DNA of 64,000 bases, taken from positions 434,001 through 498,000 of the forward strand of contig NZ_UYZZ01000001.1 of NCBI RefSeq assembly GCF_900626095.1, given 5' to 3'. This document shows, piece after piece, positions 27,631 to 37,350 of the stretch. This DNA is from Clostridium rectalis. GTDB taxonomy: Bacteria; Bacillota; Clostridia; Clostridiales; Clostridiaceae. The notes below the pieces were generated by a model. It saw only the letters and a list, made by a program, of their open reading frames with translations. It was not told where the DNA came from and ran no database searches. How positions within the stretch are numbered: position 1 is the first letter of the stretch; every line of letters begins with the position of its first letter. A program made the position numbers and the translations under genes.

Positions 27631-27645
27631 TATAAAAAACTCCTT

Positions 27646-29895
27646 TTAAATTTTTTCGTGGAAAGTTCTTTTAATAACTTCCAATTGTTGTTCTTTAGTT
27701 AACCTATTAAAGTGAACAGCATAACCAGAAACTCTTATTGTTAAAGTAGGATATTTATCTGGATTTTCCATGGCGTCTTTTAAAGTTTCTCTATTTAATA
27801 CATTAACATTTAAATGAAAAGCATTTTGTGCAAAATATCCATCTAATAACGTTACCAAATTATGAATTTGGTCAGTTTTTTCAATTCCAAGAGCATTTGG
27901 AACTATAGAAAAAGTATTTGAAATACCATCTTGACACCACTGTGAATAAGGAATTTTAGCTACTGAATTTAGAGAAGCTAAGGCACCATTTATATCTCTT
28001 CCATGCATTGGATTAGCACCAGGAGCTAGAGGCTCTCCTTTTTTTCTTCCATCAGGGGTAGAGCCTGTCTTTTTTCCGTATACAACGTTAGAAGTTATTG
28101 TTAATGCAGATAAAGATACATCTGCATTTCTATAAGTGGGATGTTTTCTTAATTTTTTTGTAAAATCTTTTACTAATTGTATGGCAAAATCATCTACTTC
28201 ATCATCGTCGTTTCCAAATTTAGGGAAACTACCATATACCTCAAAATCTACAGCAATACCATCTTCGTTTCTAATTGGCTTAACCTTAGCGTATTTTATT
28301 GCGCTTAATGAATCTGCGGCACAAGAAAGACCAGCTATTCCAAAGGAAATATATCTTCCAATATTTGTATCATGCAGTGCCATTTGTCCAGCTTCATAAG
28401 CATATTTATCATGCATATAATGTATTACGTTCATTGTATCTACATAAAGTTTAGCTACGTAGTCTAATACCTTATCATAGTTGAATTTTACTTTATTGTA
28501 ATCTAAAATATCCTCAGTGATTTTTTCAACGCCAGGTACTACAGTAATTAGGCTACCATCTTTATTTTTTTTAATTTCATCAATACCACCGTTAATAGCA
28601 TATAATAATGATTTAGCAAGATTAGCTCGTGCACCAAAAAATTGCATCTGTTTACCTATTTGCATAGCAGATACACAACAAGCAATAGCATAATCGTCAC
28701 CAAAGATATGTCTCATCATGTCATCATTTTCGTATTGCAACGAATCAGTTTCTATAGACATTTTAGCACAATATTTTTTAAAATTTTCAGGTAATTTTTC
28801 AGACCATAGTATTGTCATATTTGGTTCTGGGGCAGGACTTAAGTTATTTAGAGTATGAATAAACCTATAAGTGGTTTTGGTTACTAGGGATTTACCTGAT
28901 AAAGACATTCCTCCTAAAGACTCAGTGATCCAATTTGGATCTCCAGCAAATAAACTATTATATTCAGGAGTTCTTAAATGTCTTACTAATCTTAATTTAA
29001 TAACTAATTGATCTATTAATTCTTGTGCTGTGTTTTCTGTTAGTGTGCCATTTTTTAAATCTCTTTCTATATAGATATCTAGGAAGGCTGTATTTCTACC
29101 AAGGGACATTGCCGCACCATTATTTTCTTGAACTGCAGCTAAGTATCCAAAATATAAAAATTGAACTGCTTCTCTAGAATTTTGAGCAGGGGAGGATATA
29201 TCAATCTTATATTGAGCTGCAAATTTTTTTATTTTATTTAATGCTTTTATTTCTTCCGATATTTCCTCACGACGTCTTATATTTTCTTCAGTAGTTGGTT
29301 GTTCATCTAAATATGTTTTATCAATTTTTTTATTAGCTATTAGGTAATCAATACCATATAAGGCTATTCTTCTGTAGTCTCCAATAATTCTTCCTCTGCC
29401 ATAAGCATCAGGTAAACCAGTTAAAAGGCCTACATGTCTTGCTATTTTAGTAGCATTACTATAAGTATCAAATACTCCATCATTATGAGTTTTTTTAAAC
29501 TCATTAAAGTTTTTTTCTAATCCTATATCCATCTGGAATCCATATTCATTTAGAGATTGTTTTACCATTCTCATACCACCATATGGATTCATTATTCTTT
29601 TTAAAGGAGCATCAGTTTGAAGGCCTACTATGACTTCATTATCCTTATCAATATAACCCGCATCAAAATTGCCAATCCCAGAAAACTTAGTAGTTTCTAC
29701 ATCTATGATACCTTTTTTTATTTCTTCAATAATTAAGTTATTAGCTTTTTCCCAAACTTTTGACGTTTTTGATGTAGAGTTGGATAGGAAAGATGCATCC
29801 CCTAAATATTCAGAAAAGTTTTTGAAAATAAAGTCCCTAACATCAATAGTTTCTGTCCAATTGCCAATATTAAATCCTTCCCATTGTATAAACAT
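27646..29895 (-). CDS. pflB: Pyruvate formate-lyase (formate acetyltransferase)
   Basis: 749 residues; converts pyruvate and CoA to acetyl-CoA and formate in the cytoplasm. Adjacent catalytic cysteines C406-C407 ([11 protein letters not shown]) and the glycyl-radical loop at G724 ([12 protein letters not shown]) are both present; length equals the classical enzyme. The PFL body ends and the radical domain starts in the usual place ([20 protein letters not shown]). ATG 29895 is chosen because AAGGAGG lies 7 bases upstream; a further in-frame start at 29952 has no such site. Promoter candidate at 29992. Confidence 0.97.
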   Translation of the reverse strand: MFIQWEGFNIGNWTETIDVRDFIFKNFSEYLGDASFLSNSTSKTSKVWEKANNLIIEEIKKGIIDVETTKFSGIGNFDAGYIDKDNEVIVGLQTDAPLKRIMNPYGGMRMVKQSLNEYGFQMDIGLEKNFNEFKKTHNDGVFDTYSNATKIARHVGLLTGLPDAYGRGRIIGDYRRIALYGIDYLIANKKIDKTYLDEQPTTEENIRRREEISEEIKALNKIKKFAAQYKIDISSPAQNSREAVQFLYFGYLAAVQENNGAAMSLGRNTAFLDIYIERDLKNGTLTENTAQELIDQLVIKLRLVRHLRTPEYNSLFAGDPNWITESLGGMSLSGKSLVTKTTYRFIHTLNNLSPAPEPNMTILWSEKLPENFKKYCAKMSIETDSLQYENDDMMRHIFGDDYAIACCVSAMQIGKQMQFFGARANLAKSLLYAINGGIDEIKKNKDGSLITVVPGVEKITEDILDYNKVKFNYDKVLDYVAKLYVDTMNVIHYMHDKYAYEAGQMALHDTNIGRYISFGIAGLSCAADSLSAIKYAKVKPIRNEDGIAVDFEVYGSFPKFGNDDDEVDDFAIQLVKDFTKKLRKHPTYRNADVSLSALTITSNVVYGKKTGSTPDGRKKGEPLAPGANPMHGRDINGALASLNSVAKIPYSQWCQDGISNTFSIVPNALGIEKTDQIHNLVTLLDGYFAQNAFHLNVNVLNRETLKDAMENPDKYPTLTIRVSGYAVHFNRLTKEQQLEVIKRTFHEKI

Positions 29896-30538
29896 TAAAA
29901 TACCTCCTTGAAATTGAAAATCGTTATCAAACATTTGAGAAAAAAATAACAAAATATTAGTTGTAAGTTATCATTTTCTCTAATTGATTACATTATACGA
30001 CAACTTTTATCAAAGTATAAGGGGTTTTATTTAAAAAAATAAAGAAGTAATATTTTAACTTTTTTAAATATTTTAATTATATAAAATATAAGCATTACAC
30101 ATTGAATAATTTTTAACAAATAATATTCATAATAATTTAGTGTTTTTACTCATAAAGATGGAATATAAGAAGGTATAAGTTTAAAAAGAGATGGGTATTT
30201 TTTTATTATAATAGAAAAGAATCATAATTTAAATGTGAAAATGCATGATACTATATTTGGAGAGGATAAAAATTTTAAAGTAAATAACAAGACTTATTAT
30301 ATTGGAAGACCTAATGATGTTTCATTTTTCTAAAAATATAAAGAATTTCAATTTTTTTAGAGATGAATAAGGAAGTTCACAATATATTAAAAACAATTAA
30401 ATATTGTTATATTAATTGAAAAACCTTCTTATTTAAAATGTTTGCTATTATGAAAACTATGTTAAAATTTATTTTTATTACTATTTATATTTATAATATA
30501 TAGTATAATATATTGGACAGGTAAAGGAGAGTGAAGGC
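29896..30538. other. Divergent intergenic region of pflB with possible decayed ORF
   Basis: About 640 bases. For pflB a TATAAT (minus strand, 29997-29992) about 100 bases upstream of the start is a likely -10. TTGAATAATTTTTAACAA at 30102-30119 partly resembles the Rex (NADH-sensing) site TTGTTA-n-TAACAA, which commonly controls fermentation genes, but half of it is degenerate. A 54-codon open frame at 30169-30333 (after TAA, no start; reads SLKRDGYFFIIIEKNHN early on) looks like a gene remnant of unknown origin. Confidence 0.4.
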
Positions 30539-31567
30539 ATGAAATTTAAAAAAGGTATAAGCAAATTTTTAATCCTTTTAACAACTATGGGATTAATTTT
30601 TTCGACCACAACTAAAAGTGTTTATGCAGATGCATATAAAATTGTTACATTAGGGGCTAATTTAACGGATAAACAAAAAGAAGATATGCTCAAATATTTT
30701 AATGTCAATAAAAAAGAGGCTAATATAATAGTGGTTACTAAAGAAGAAGAAGAAAAATATTTAGGAGATGTAGCTTCCGCAAAACAAATAGGTACAAGAT
30801 CTATATCTTGTTCTTATGTAGAACCAACTAATAAGGGTGGATTACAAATTTCTACACATAATATATATTGGGTTAATGATAATATGATAAGAAATGCATT
30901 AATTACTGCAGGAATAGAAAATGCTGTAGTAAAAGCATCGGCTCCTTTTAATGTATCAGGAACAGCTGCACTTACGGGAATATTAAAGGGATTTGAAAAT
31001 AGTTCCGGAGGTAAAAAAATAGATGAAAATAAAAAGAAGGCTGCTAATGAGGAAGTTGTGGTTACTGGTAATTTAGGAGAGAAAATTGGACAGGATAAGG
31101 CTGCTGGATTAATAAATGAAGTCAAAAAAGAAGTTGTTAAAGAAAAACCGAAAAGTGAAAATGAAATAGAGAAAATTGTGGTAAATGTAGTTAACAATTA
31201 TAATCAAGATTTAAGTAAGGAAGATATAAAAAGTATAACTTCCTTAATGGGGAAAATAAATTCATTAGATTTGGATTTTAAAAAATTAAAAGGTCAATTA
31301 AATGACGTTACAAAACAATTAAAGGATACTTTATCCAGTGAAGAAGCTAAAGGCTTTTTTAGTAAATTATGGGAAAATATTAAAAGTTTTTTTGTAAATT
31401 TATTTTCAAGTAGTAATAATACTAATGAAAATACAGTGAGTAATGAAGAAACTATAACCACTAGTACTTTTGAAAATGAAAGTGATAATACATATAAGAA
31501 TAAATCTTATAGTGAAGAGAATAATAATAATGAGAATGTAAAAACTTCAACTAATAATAAAAAATAA
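30539..31567 (+). CDS. Secreted DUF1002 protein
   Basis: 342 residues with a clear signal peptide (basic start, hydrophobic core to about residue 26, cleavage near VYADA). The body to about residue 265 is DUF1002 (KIVTLGANLTDKQKEDMLKY and ISCSYVEP early; LITAGIENAVVKASAPF), a family of secreted proteins of unknown function in Firmicutes. A helical, Lys/Glu-rich linker and an amphipathic FFSKLWENIKSFFVNLF segment follow; the last 50 residues are a low-complexity Asn/Ser/Thr/Glu tail. AAAGGAG site before ATG. Monocistronic with a terminator. Confidence 0.85.
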   Translation: MKFKKGISKFLILLTTMGLIFSTTTKSVYADAYKIVTLGANLTDKQKEDMLKYFNVNKKEANIIVVTKEEEEKYLGDVASAKQIGTRSISCSYVEPTNKGGLQISTHNIYWVNDNMIRNALITAGIENAVVKASAPFNVSGTAALTGILKGFENSSGGKKIDENKKKAANEEVVVTGNLGEKIGQDKAAGLINEVKKEVVKEKPKSENEIEKIVVNVVNNYNQDLSKEDIKSITSLMGKINSLDLDFKKLKGQLNDVTKQLKDTLSSEEAKGFFSKLWENIKSFFVNLFSSSNNTNENTVSNEETITTSTFENESDNTYKNKSYSEENNNNENVKTSTNNKK

Positions 31568-31574
31568 TAAAGTG

Positions 31575-31612
31575 AAACTGTAGATTTTTAAAATTCTACA
31601 GTTTTATTTTAT
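31575..31612 (+). terminator. Terminator of the DUF1002 gene
   Basis: AAACTGTAGA (31575-31584) pairs with TCTACAGTTT (31595-31604), AT-rich loop, then TATTTTAT. Confidence 0.85.
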
Positions 31613-31725
31613 AAATGAAAAGGAATTTTACATGGAAAGTTGAAAAGATATATAGAATATAATTTATTTATAGAAGCCAAAATAGTATGGAGATAAAAAT
31701 TAATTAATGTAAGGGGGTAAAATTT

Positions 31726-33390
31726 ATGAAAGGTAATCATAGTGTAAAAGTGATTCCACTTGGAGGAATTGGCGAGATAGGTAAAAATATAACGGCTATT
31801 GAATATAGAGATGAAATTATAGTTATTGATTGTGGTATATCATTTCCAGATGAAGAAATGTATGGAGTAGATTTGGTAATTCCAGATATTACTTATTTAT
31901 TAAACAATTCAGATAAAGTAAAAGGAATCTTTTTGACACATGGTCATGAAGATCATATTGGATCACTTCCATATGTTTTAAAACAATTGAATGTACCTGT
32001 TTATGGAACAAAATTAACATTAGGTATAGTTGAAAATAAACTCAAAGAACAAAAAATACTTTCTGATTGTAATTTATTTGTCGTAAGTGCTGGAGATAAA
32101 ATTGAAAAAAATTATTTTCAAGTTGAATTTATTAGAAATACCCATAGTATAGCAGACTCTTGTTCAATTGCAGTTTATACTCCAGTAGGAACAATATTAC
32201 ATACTGGAGATTTTAAAATAGATTACACACCTATAGACGGTTTAGTAATGGATTTAGAACGTATATCTGAAATAGGGAAAAAAGGTGTATTATTACTTAT
32301 GGCTGATAGTACTAATGTTCATCGTAAAGGACACTCAATTTCTGAAAAATCAATAGGTGAAACTTTAACTAGGATATTTTCTAAAGCTAAAGGAAGAGTA
32401 ATTGTTGCTACATTTGCTTCTAATATACACAGAATGCAACAAATAGCAAATGCATCTATGAAATATGAAAGAAAAGTAGCGTTTAGTGGAAGGAGTATGG
32501 AAAACATTTCAAAAGTAGCTATGGAATTGGGTTATCTACATATACCAGAAACTTCTATTATAAGTGTAGATGAATTGCGTAATTATCCTAATGAAAAAGT
32601 TACTATAATAACTACAGGTAGTCAAGGAGAATCTATGGCTGCATTGGCTAGAATAGCTTTTTCAAACCATAGAAAGATTAGTATACAGCCTAATGATTTA
32701 TTTATAATTTCTGCTTCTCCAATACCAGGAAATGAAAAACTTATATCTAGGGTAATTAATGAATTGCTTAAAAAGGGGGCAGATGTAATATATGAGGCTT
32801 TAGAAGAGGTGCATGTATCCGGGCATGCTTACGAAGAGGAACTAAAACTTATTCACACTTTAGTTCATCCTAAATTCTTTATGCCAGTTCATGGAGAATA
32901 TAGACACTTAAAACATCATGCTGAATTAGCAGAACAATTGAGAATGAAAAAAGAAAATATATTTACCTTAGAAAGAGGAGAAGTTTTAGAATTATCTAAA
33001 GGAAGTGCTAAGATTTGTGGTAAAGTTCCTACAGGTGAAGTTTTTGTAGACGGAATTGGAGTAGGAGATGTTGGGAATATAGTGCTTCGTGACAGAAAAT
33101 ATTTAGCTCAGGATGGAATGTTAACTATAGTTGTAACTTTAGAGAAAGAAACATATAGTGTTATAGCGGGACCAGATGTAATTACAAGGGGCTTTATTTA
33201 TGCTAGAGAATCAGAAAAGTTAATTAATGATGTAAAGGATATTGTAAAAAAAGAATTAGATAACTGTTTGGAAAATAAAATAATTGAATGGTATGTACTC
33301 AAAAATAATATGAAAAAATCCGTGGAAAAATATTTATATGAAAAGACAAAAAGAAGACCAATTATACTTCCTATTATTATGGAGATTTAA
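31726..33390 (+). CDS. rnj: Ribonuclease J
   Basis: 554 residues, the size of RNase J1. Metallo-beta-lactamase motif HGHEDHIGSLP, further ligands in FIRNTHSIADS and LHTGDFKIDY, the beta-CASP domain with TFASNIHR and TTGSQGE, and the late SGHAYEEEL and PVHGEYRHL motifs are present in order; the C-terminal domain is complete. It is a 5'-3' exo- and endoribonuclease in mRNA decay and rRNA maturation of Firmicutes. GGGGG site before ATG. It stands alone with its own terminator. Confidence 0.95.
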   Translation: MKGNHSVKVIPLGGIGEIGKNITAIEYRDEIIVIDCGISFPDEEMYGVDLVIPDITYLLNNSDKVKGIFLTHGHEDHIGSLPYVLKQLNVPVYGTKLTLGIVENKLKEQKILSDCNLFVVSAGDKIEKNYFQVEFIRNTHSIADSCSIAVYTPVGTILHTGDFKIDYTPIDGLVMDLERISEIGKKGVLLLMADSTNVHRKGHSISEKSIGETLTRIFSKAKGRVIVATFASNIHRMQQIANASMKYERKVAFSGRSMENISKVAMELGYLHIPETSIISVDELRNYPNEKVTIITTGSQGESMAALARIAFSNHRKISIQPNDLFIISASPIPGNEKLISRVINELLKKGADVIYEALEEVHVSGHAYEEELKLIHTLVHPKFFMPVHGEYRHLKHHAELAEQLRMKKENIFTLERGEVLELSKGSAKICGKVPTGEVFVDGIGVGDVGNIVLRDRKYLAQDGMLTIVVTLEKETYSVIAGPDVITRGFIYARESEKLINDVKDIVKKELDNCLENKIIEWYVLKNNMKKSVEKYLYEKTKRRPIILPIIMEI

Positions 33391-33394
33391 GGAA

Positions 33395-33430
33395 AAGCTA
33401 GGGTTTGTAGTTAAACTCTAGCTTGTTTTA
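33395..33430 (+). terminator. Terminator of the RNase J gene
   Basis: AAGCTAGGGTTT (33395-33406) pairs with AAACTCTAGCTT (33413-33424), one G-U pair, followed by GTTTTAT. Confidence 0.85.
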
Positions 33431-33473
33431 TATAATCAGTTTTTAAATATTATTAATATGTAAGAATTTAGTG

Positions 33474-34064
33474 CTATAAATTATAACCTAATTTTTTAGC
33501 TTTATAATAACAAGATACAAGGGAGGCTACATCGTATCTAGCATCATGAAAGCTTATATTATCACAATTAAAGAGTCTTTTAGCACCATTGGATAAGCTA
33601 TTTTTATTTACATCAAGGAATGTTAAAGTTTCTTCTAAACTGGGATTTTTAATTCTACCTGTTTTAGATTTGGCTTGTACTATAGGTTTAAAATATTCCA
33701 TTGTGCAAAAGAAATCTTTTGGATTCCAAATAATTGAGTTTAATCTTTCAAACTCTGCAGCAATAAACTTTTTATCGAATTTCACATTATGGGCAATAAA
33801 TATTCCATCTTTTAAGTCTTTAGCAATTTCTTTTGCCGCATCTCTAAAGGTTTTTCCCATAGATAGATTTTTTAAATTTTCTACATTAAATCCGTGTATT
33901 GCTTGAGCAGAAGGTTCTATATAATCAACGGAAAAAAAGAAGTTTTTTGCAAAAGATACTTTTTCTAATCCCTGTTTATTTATTTCACATACGCAATAAG
34001 TAAGTTGAAGAATTTGACCGGGATTTAAACCAGTTGTTTCTGTATCTAAAAAAATTTTTTTCAT
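33474..34064 (-). CDS. DEDDh 3'-5' exonuclease (PolC/DnaQ epsilon-like)
   Basis: About 196 residues. The exonuclease signature starts at once: FLDTETTGL (Exo I, D and E), then HNVKFDKKF (Exo II) and FHDARYDVASL (Exo III, H-x4-D). This stand-alone proofreading-like nuclease removes nucleotides from DNA or RNA 3' ends; the physiological role in clostridia is unknown. A longer in-frame start at 34124 would add 20 residues before the fold, but AAAGGAG lies 12 bases before ATG 34064 and family members begin at this point, so 34064 is used. Confidence 0.85.
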   Translation of the reverse strand: MKKIFLDTETTGLNPGQILQLTYCVCEINKQGLEKVSFAKNFFFSVDYIEPSAQAIHGFNVENLKNLSMGKTFRDAAKEIAKDLKDGIFIAHNVKFDKKFIAAEFERLNSIIWNPKDFFCTMEYFKPIVQAKSKTGRIKNPSLEETLTFLDVNKNSLSNGAKRLFNCDNISFHDARYDVASLVSCYYKAKKLGYNL

Positions 34065-34249
34065 ATAAATTATAAGCTCCTTTCTATTTAATGTCATGGT
34101 AAATATATTAACATGGTAATCCATTTATTAATATAATAACATATTTTAAAATACTGAGTTAATTAATATGGGATTTTACATTATAAAATATGGTACAATT
34201 AAAAATACATTGTATATGGATAATAGTTATAAATAAAGGAGGAAGTATA

Positions 34250-34693
34250 ATGGAAGAATGTATTGAAGAGTTTAAATATAAGGATTTAAAAGAATGTATA
34301 TACTTATTTATAGATGCTTTTAAAAGTGAGCCATGGAATGACAAGTGGGATTTTAATACTGCTTTTAAAAGATTAGAAGATATATATTACACTCCAAAAT
34401 TTAATGGGCTAGTTTATAAGATAGATAATAAAATTGTAGGAGTAATTATGGGGAATTATGAACAATGGTATGAAGGAATGTACTATAATTTGAAAGAATT
34501 TTTTGTAGATAAAACTATTCAAGGAAGAGGAATTGGAAGTAAGATGATAGATATTTTAGAAAGGGAGCTAAAAGAGAGAGGAATAAAATCTATACAATTA
34601 CTTACGATTAAAAATCACAAAACGGAAGGTTTTTATATGAATAATGGATATAAATCCCAAAAATATATTATCAATATGAGTAAGAATATATAA
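34250..34693 (+). CDS. GNAT family N-acetyltransferase
   Basis: 147 residues. The acetyl-CoA loop is IQGRGIGSKMI (Q/RxxGxG) near residue 94, followed by the family's second half (LLTIKNHKTEGFYMNNGY). Early acidic and aromatic residues resemble aminoglycoside/small-amine acetyltransferases but the substrate is not predictable. AAAGGAGG lies 7 bases before ATG 34250; the upstream in-frame ATG 34190 has no site. The MerR regulator follows after 94 bases with its own promoter. Confidence 0.85.
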   Translation: MEECIEEFKYKDLKECIYLFIDAFKSEPWNDKWDFNTAFKRLEDIYYTPKFNGLVYKIDNKIVGVIMGNYEQWYEGMYYNLKEFFVDKTIQGRGIGSKMIDILERELKERGIKSIQLLTIKNHKTEGFYMNNGYKSQKYIINMSKNI

Positions 34694-34738
34694 ATTTATT
34701 TTCATGAACGGGTTTATTGATTTTAATAAATAAATTTA

Positions 34739-34769
34739 TTGACTTTAACACTGTGTCATAGATTACTAT
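34739..34769 (+). promoter_or_regulatory. MerR-type promoter/operator with 19-bp spacer
   Basis: TTGACT (34739-34744), 19-base spacer containing TTAACACTGTGTCAT, and TACTAT (34764-34769). The over-long spacer and the TTGAC-x-TTAAC...GTGTCA arrangement are those of promoters bent by MerR/TipA/Mta regulators. Lies 18 bases upstream of the MerR start, implying auto-activation. Confidence 0.7.
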
Positions 34770-34787
34770 ATAATTGGAGGTGAATAA

Positions 34788-35555
34788 ATGTATTATAAGA
34801 TAAAAGAAGTTGCAGATATGGCAGGTATAAGTGTGCGTATGTTGCATCATTATCATAAGATTGGATTATTAAAACCAGACTATATAAAATCTAATGGGTA
34901 TAGGTTATACACATACAGAAATCTTGAAAAATTACAACAAATTTTATTTTATAAAGAATTAGATTTTAGCCTTCAAGAAATAAAAAATTTATTAGATAAT
35001 CCGGGATTTAATAGTAAAAATGCATTGAAGGCTCATAAAAGATTGCTAATTGAAAAAAAAGAAAGGATGGAAAGAATTATTAAATCTTTGGACAAAACAT
35101 TAAAATCATTAGATGAAGGAGTAAAAATGAATAGTAATGATTTGTTTAAACCTTTTGATATGACACAGATAGAAAAGCACAAAAGAGAATATGCAAAAGA
35201 AACAAAAGAAAAGTATGGAAGTAGCAAAGAATATAAACAAAGTAAAGAAAAAACAGCAAAGTATACTAAGGATAATTGGATTAATATTATGAACGAGGCA
35301 GAGAAGATATGTGAAAAGGTTGCACTTTTAATGGATAGAGAACCACATAATCATGAGGTTCAAGAAGCTGTAGGTGCATGGAGAAAATTTATAACAGATA
35401 ATTTTTATGAATGTAGCATTGATAATTTTAGAGGGTTAGGGGAGCTTTATATTGTAGATAAACGATTTACTAAAAATATTGATAAATATAAGAAAGGCCT
35501 TGCAAAATTTTTAAGTGAAGCTATAAATATATATTGCAATAATTTGAAATATTAG
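34788..35555 (+). CDS. MerR family regulator with TipAS ligand-binding domain
   Basis: 255 residues. N-terminal winged helix (YYKIKEVADMAGISVRMLHH, then IGLLKPDYIKSNGYRLYTY), a dimerisation coiled coil (about 75-115, with ERMERIIKSLDKTLKSLDEG), and a C-terminal TipAS/albicidin-binding domain from about 140 (WINIMNEAEKI, EVQEAVGAWRKFI, VDKRFTKNIDKYKKGLAKF). TipAS domains bind thiopeptide or other hydrophobic antibiotics and turn on resistance genes. No obvious pump gene is adjacent. GGAGG before the ATG; the operator upstream indicates autoregulation. Confidence 0.9.
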   Translation: MYYKIKEVADMAGISVRMLHHYHKIGLLKPDYIKSNGYRLYTYRNLEKLQQILFYKELDFSLQEIKNLLDNPGFNSKNALKAHKRLLIEKKERMERIIKSLDKTLKSLDEGVKMNSNDLFKPFDMTQIEKHKREYAKETKEKYGSSKEYKQSKEKTAKYTKDNWINIMNEAEKICEKVALLMDREPHNHEVQEAVGAWRKFITDNFYECSIDNFRGLGELYIVDKRFTKNIDKYKKGLAKFLSEAINIYCNNLKY

Positions 35556-35660
35556 TCTATTTTAATGAAATTTTTGTGAAATATAAGTTTTATATTGAAA
35601 AAAAGTTGAAATATATATAAAAGAATTATATAATGTAAACGTAAGTCAAATTAATATTAA

Positions 35661-35716
35661 TGGCAGAGAATAAGAGAGCCAAATAAGGATAGATATCTAT
35701 CTTTATTTGGTTTTTT
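35661..35716 (+). promoter_or_regulatory. Leader terminator with overlapping antiterminator stem upstream of glpK
   Basis: A terminator stem (CCAAATAAGGATAG at 35679-35692 with CTATCTTTATTTGG at 35697-35710, then TTTTTT) lies 34 bases before the glpK start. TGGC (35661-35664) can instead pair with GCCA (35678-35681), holding a loop with AGAGAATAAGAGA, which would break the terminator's 5' arm. This mutually exclusive layout is that of transcription attenuation, as used by GlpP-type antiterminators on glp mRNAs. GlpP control is inference. Confidence 0.65.
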
Positions 35717-35749
35717 AAATTATTAGTATAATTATTTAGGAGGGTAAAA

Positions 35750-37246
35750 ATGGGGAAATATATAATGGTGTTTGACCAAAAAAGTACAAAGTCTAGATGT
35801 GTATTATTTAATAAGAATGGAGAAATTATAGGGGAAGCTGAAAGGGAAATAAAAACCATATATCCGGAGACACAATGGGTAGAACATGATGCTATAGAGA
35901 TATGGGCCACTCAATTTTCTGCAGCTATAGAAACTATGGCAAGGTTTAATATATCTTCAAAAGACATTGTTTCTATAGGAATTACAAATCAAAGAGAGAC
36001 TTTTGTAGTATGGGATAGAAGAACTGGAGTACCAATTTATAATGCTATATCATGGCAGTGTTCAAGAACTGGGGAATATTGCGAACAAATTAACAACAAT
36101 GAAATAACTAGGAGAATAAATGAAAAAACGGGTTTAATATTACATCCATATTTTTCTGCAACAAAATTAAAATGGATACTTGATAATGTTCATGGAGCTA
36201 GGAAAGAAGCAGAAAAAGGTAATTTGTGTTTTGGGACTATAGATTCATGGCTTTTGTGGAATTTAACTAAAGGGGAGAAACATATAACTGATTATACTAA
36301 TGCATCTAGAACTATGTTGTTTAATATAAATACTCTACAATGGGATGAAGAACTTTTAAGTTACTTTGACATTCCAATAGCTATGATGCCTGAAGTTATG
36401 CCATCTAGTCATTTATTTGGTCATTCAGATAAAGTTTTATTTGGGAAAGAAATAGCTGTATCAGGTATAGCAGGAGACCAACAAGCGGCTTTATTTGGTC
36501 AAACTTCTTTTGAAGATGGTATGGCAAAAAACACATACAGTACTGGTTGCTTTATGCTTATGAATATAGGAGACAAACCTATAAAATCTAATAAAGGTCT
36601 TTTAACTACAATTGCATGGGCTACAGATAATGAGGTTAAATATGCTTTAGAAGGAAGTATATTTATGGCAGGAGAAGCAATAAAATGGATTAGTGAGGAT
36701 CTTAGAATGATAAAAACCCCACAAGATTCAATAGAATATGCTTTGACAGTGACAGATACAAATGGAGTATATATGGTGCCAGCTTTTGCTGGTCTTGGGG
36801 CACCATACTGGGATACTGAAGCTAAGGGAGTAGTTGTAGGATTGACTAGAGGAAGTAAGAAAGAACATTTTATTAGAGCTGTACTTGAATCTTTAGCTTA
36901 TCAAAGCTGTGATGTGTTAAAGGTAATGGAAGAGGAGTCAGGTATTAGACTTAAGCACTTAAGAGTTGATGGAGAAACATCTATGAATAGCTTTGTAATG
37001 AAGTTTCAAGCGGATATACTAAATTGTAAAGTTCAAAGACATAAGGATATTGAAAGTACAGCAGCGTTAGGAGCGGCCTATTTATCAGGGCTTTCAGTAA
37101 AGTTTTGGGAAAATAAAGATGATATATTAAGAAATAATGCAATTGATAAAGAATTTATTGGGCAAATGGGTGAAAAACAAAGAGAAAATCTCTTAAAAGG
37201 ATGGCATGAAGCAGTAAAAAGATCTAAAAGTGATTATACGCTATAG
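35750..37246 (+). CDS. glpK: Glycerol kinase homologue with altered nucleotide-binding loops
   Basis: 498 residues, full FGGY-family length and clearly glycerol-kinase-like throughout. Residues that contact glycerol are kept (R82/E83 in NQRETF, W102, Y134 in HPYFS, catalytic D243 in AGDQQ, F268). But the three ATP-site loops are unusual: DQGTTSSR, standard in GlpK, is DQKSTKSR (residues 9-16); the YGTG loop is YSTG (263-266); and the DGGA adenine-site motif is DGET (407-410). The protein may bind glycerol but phosphorylate it poorly, or use ATP differently. GGAGGG before ATG and an attenuator leader upstream. No glpF or glpD is adjacent. Terminator follows. Confidence 0.85.
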   Translation: MGKYIMVFDQKSTKSRCVLFNKNGEIIGEAEREIKTIYPETQWVEHDAIEIWATQFSAAIETMARFNISSKDIVSIGITNQRETFVVWDRRTGVPIYNAISWQCSRTGEYCEQINNNEITRRINEKTGLILHPYFSATKLKWILDNVHGARKEAEKGNLCFGTIDSWLLWNLTKGEKHITDYTNASRTMLFNINTLQWDEELLSYFDIPIAMMPEVMPSSHLFGHSDKVLFGKEIAVSGIAGDQQAALFGQTSFEDGMAKNTYSTGCFMLMNIGDKPIKSNKGLLTTIAWATDNEVKYALEGSIFMAGEAIKWISEDLRMIKTPQDSIEYALTVTDTNGVYMVPAFAGLGAPYWDTEAKGVVVGLTRGSKKEHFIRAVLESLAYQSCDVLKVMEEESGIRLKHLRVDGETSMNSFVMKFQADILNCKVQRHKDIESTAALGAAYLSGLSVKFWENKDDILRNNAIDKEFIGQMGEKQRENLLKGWHEAVKRSKSDYTL

Positions 37247-37247
37247 G

Positions 37248-37287
37248 AAAATAAACCTCTCTATGCAAATAGGGAGGTTTATTTTTT
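37248..37287 (+). terminator. Terminator of the glpK-like gene
   Basis: Seventeen-base-pair stem (37248-37264 with 37269-37285, one G-U pair; AAACCTCTCTAT side) with GCAA loop and T-run in the 3' arm. Confidence 0.9.
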
Positions 37288-37350
37288 ACAATTAGGATAT
37301 AATTGTACATAGGCAAAGAATAACTATGAAAAGAAAGGCAGGCAGATATA

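Noticed and set aside
30102-30119. Rex operator for pflB
   Set aside because: Only one half matches TTGTTA-n-TAACAA and it is 200 bases upstream; kept only as a note in the intergenic entry.
30814-31197. Minus-strand open frame of 127 codons
   Set aside because: Shadow of the DUF1002 gene with no ribosome binding site; composition typical of reversed coding DNA.
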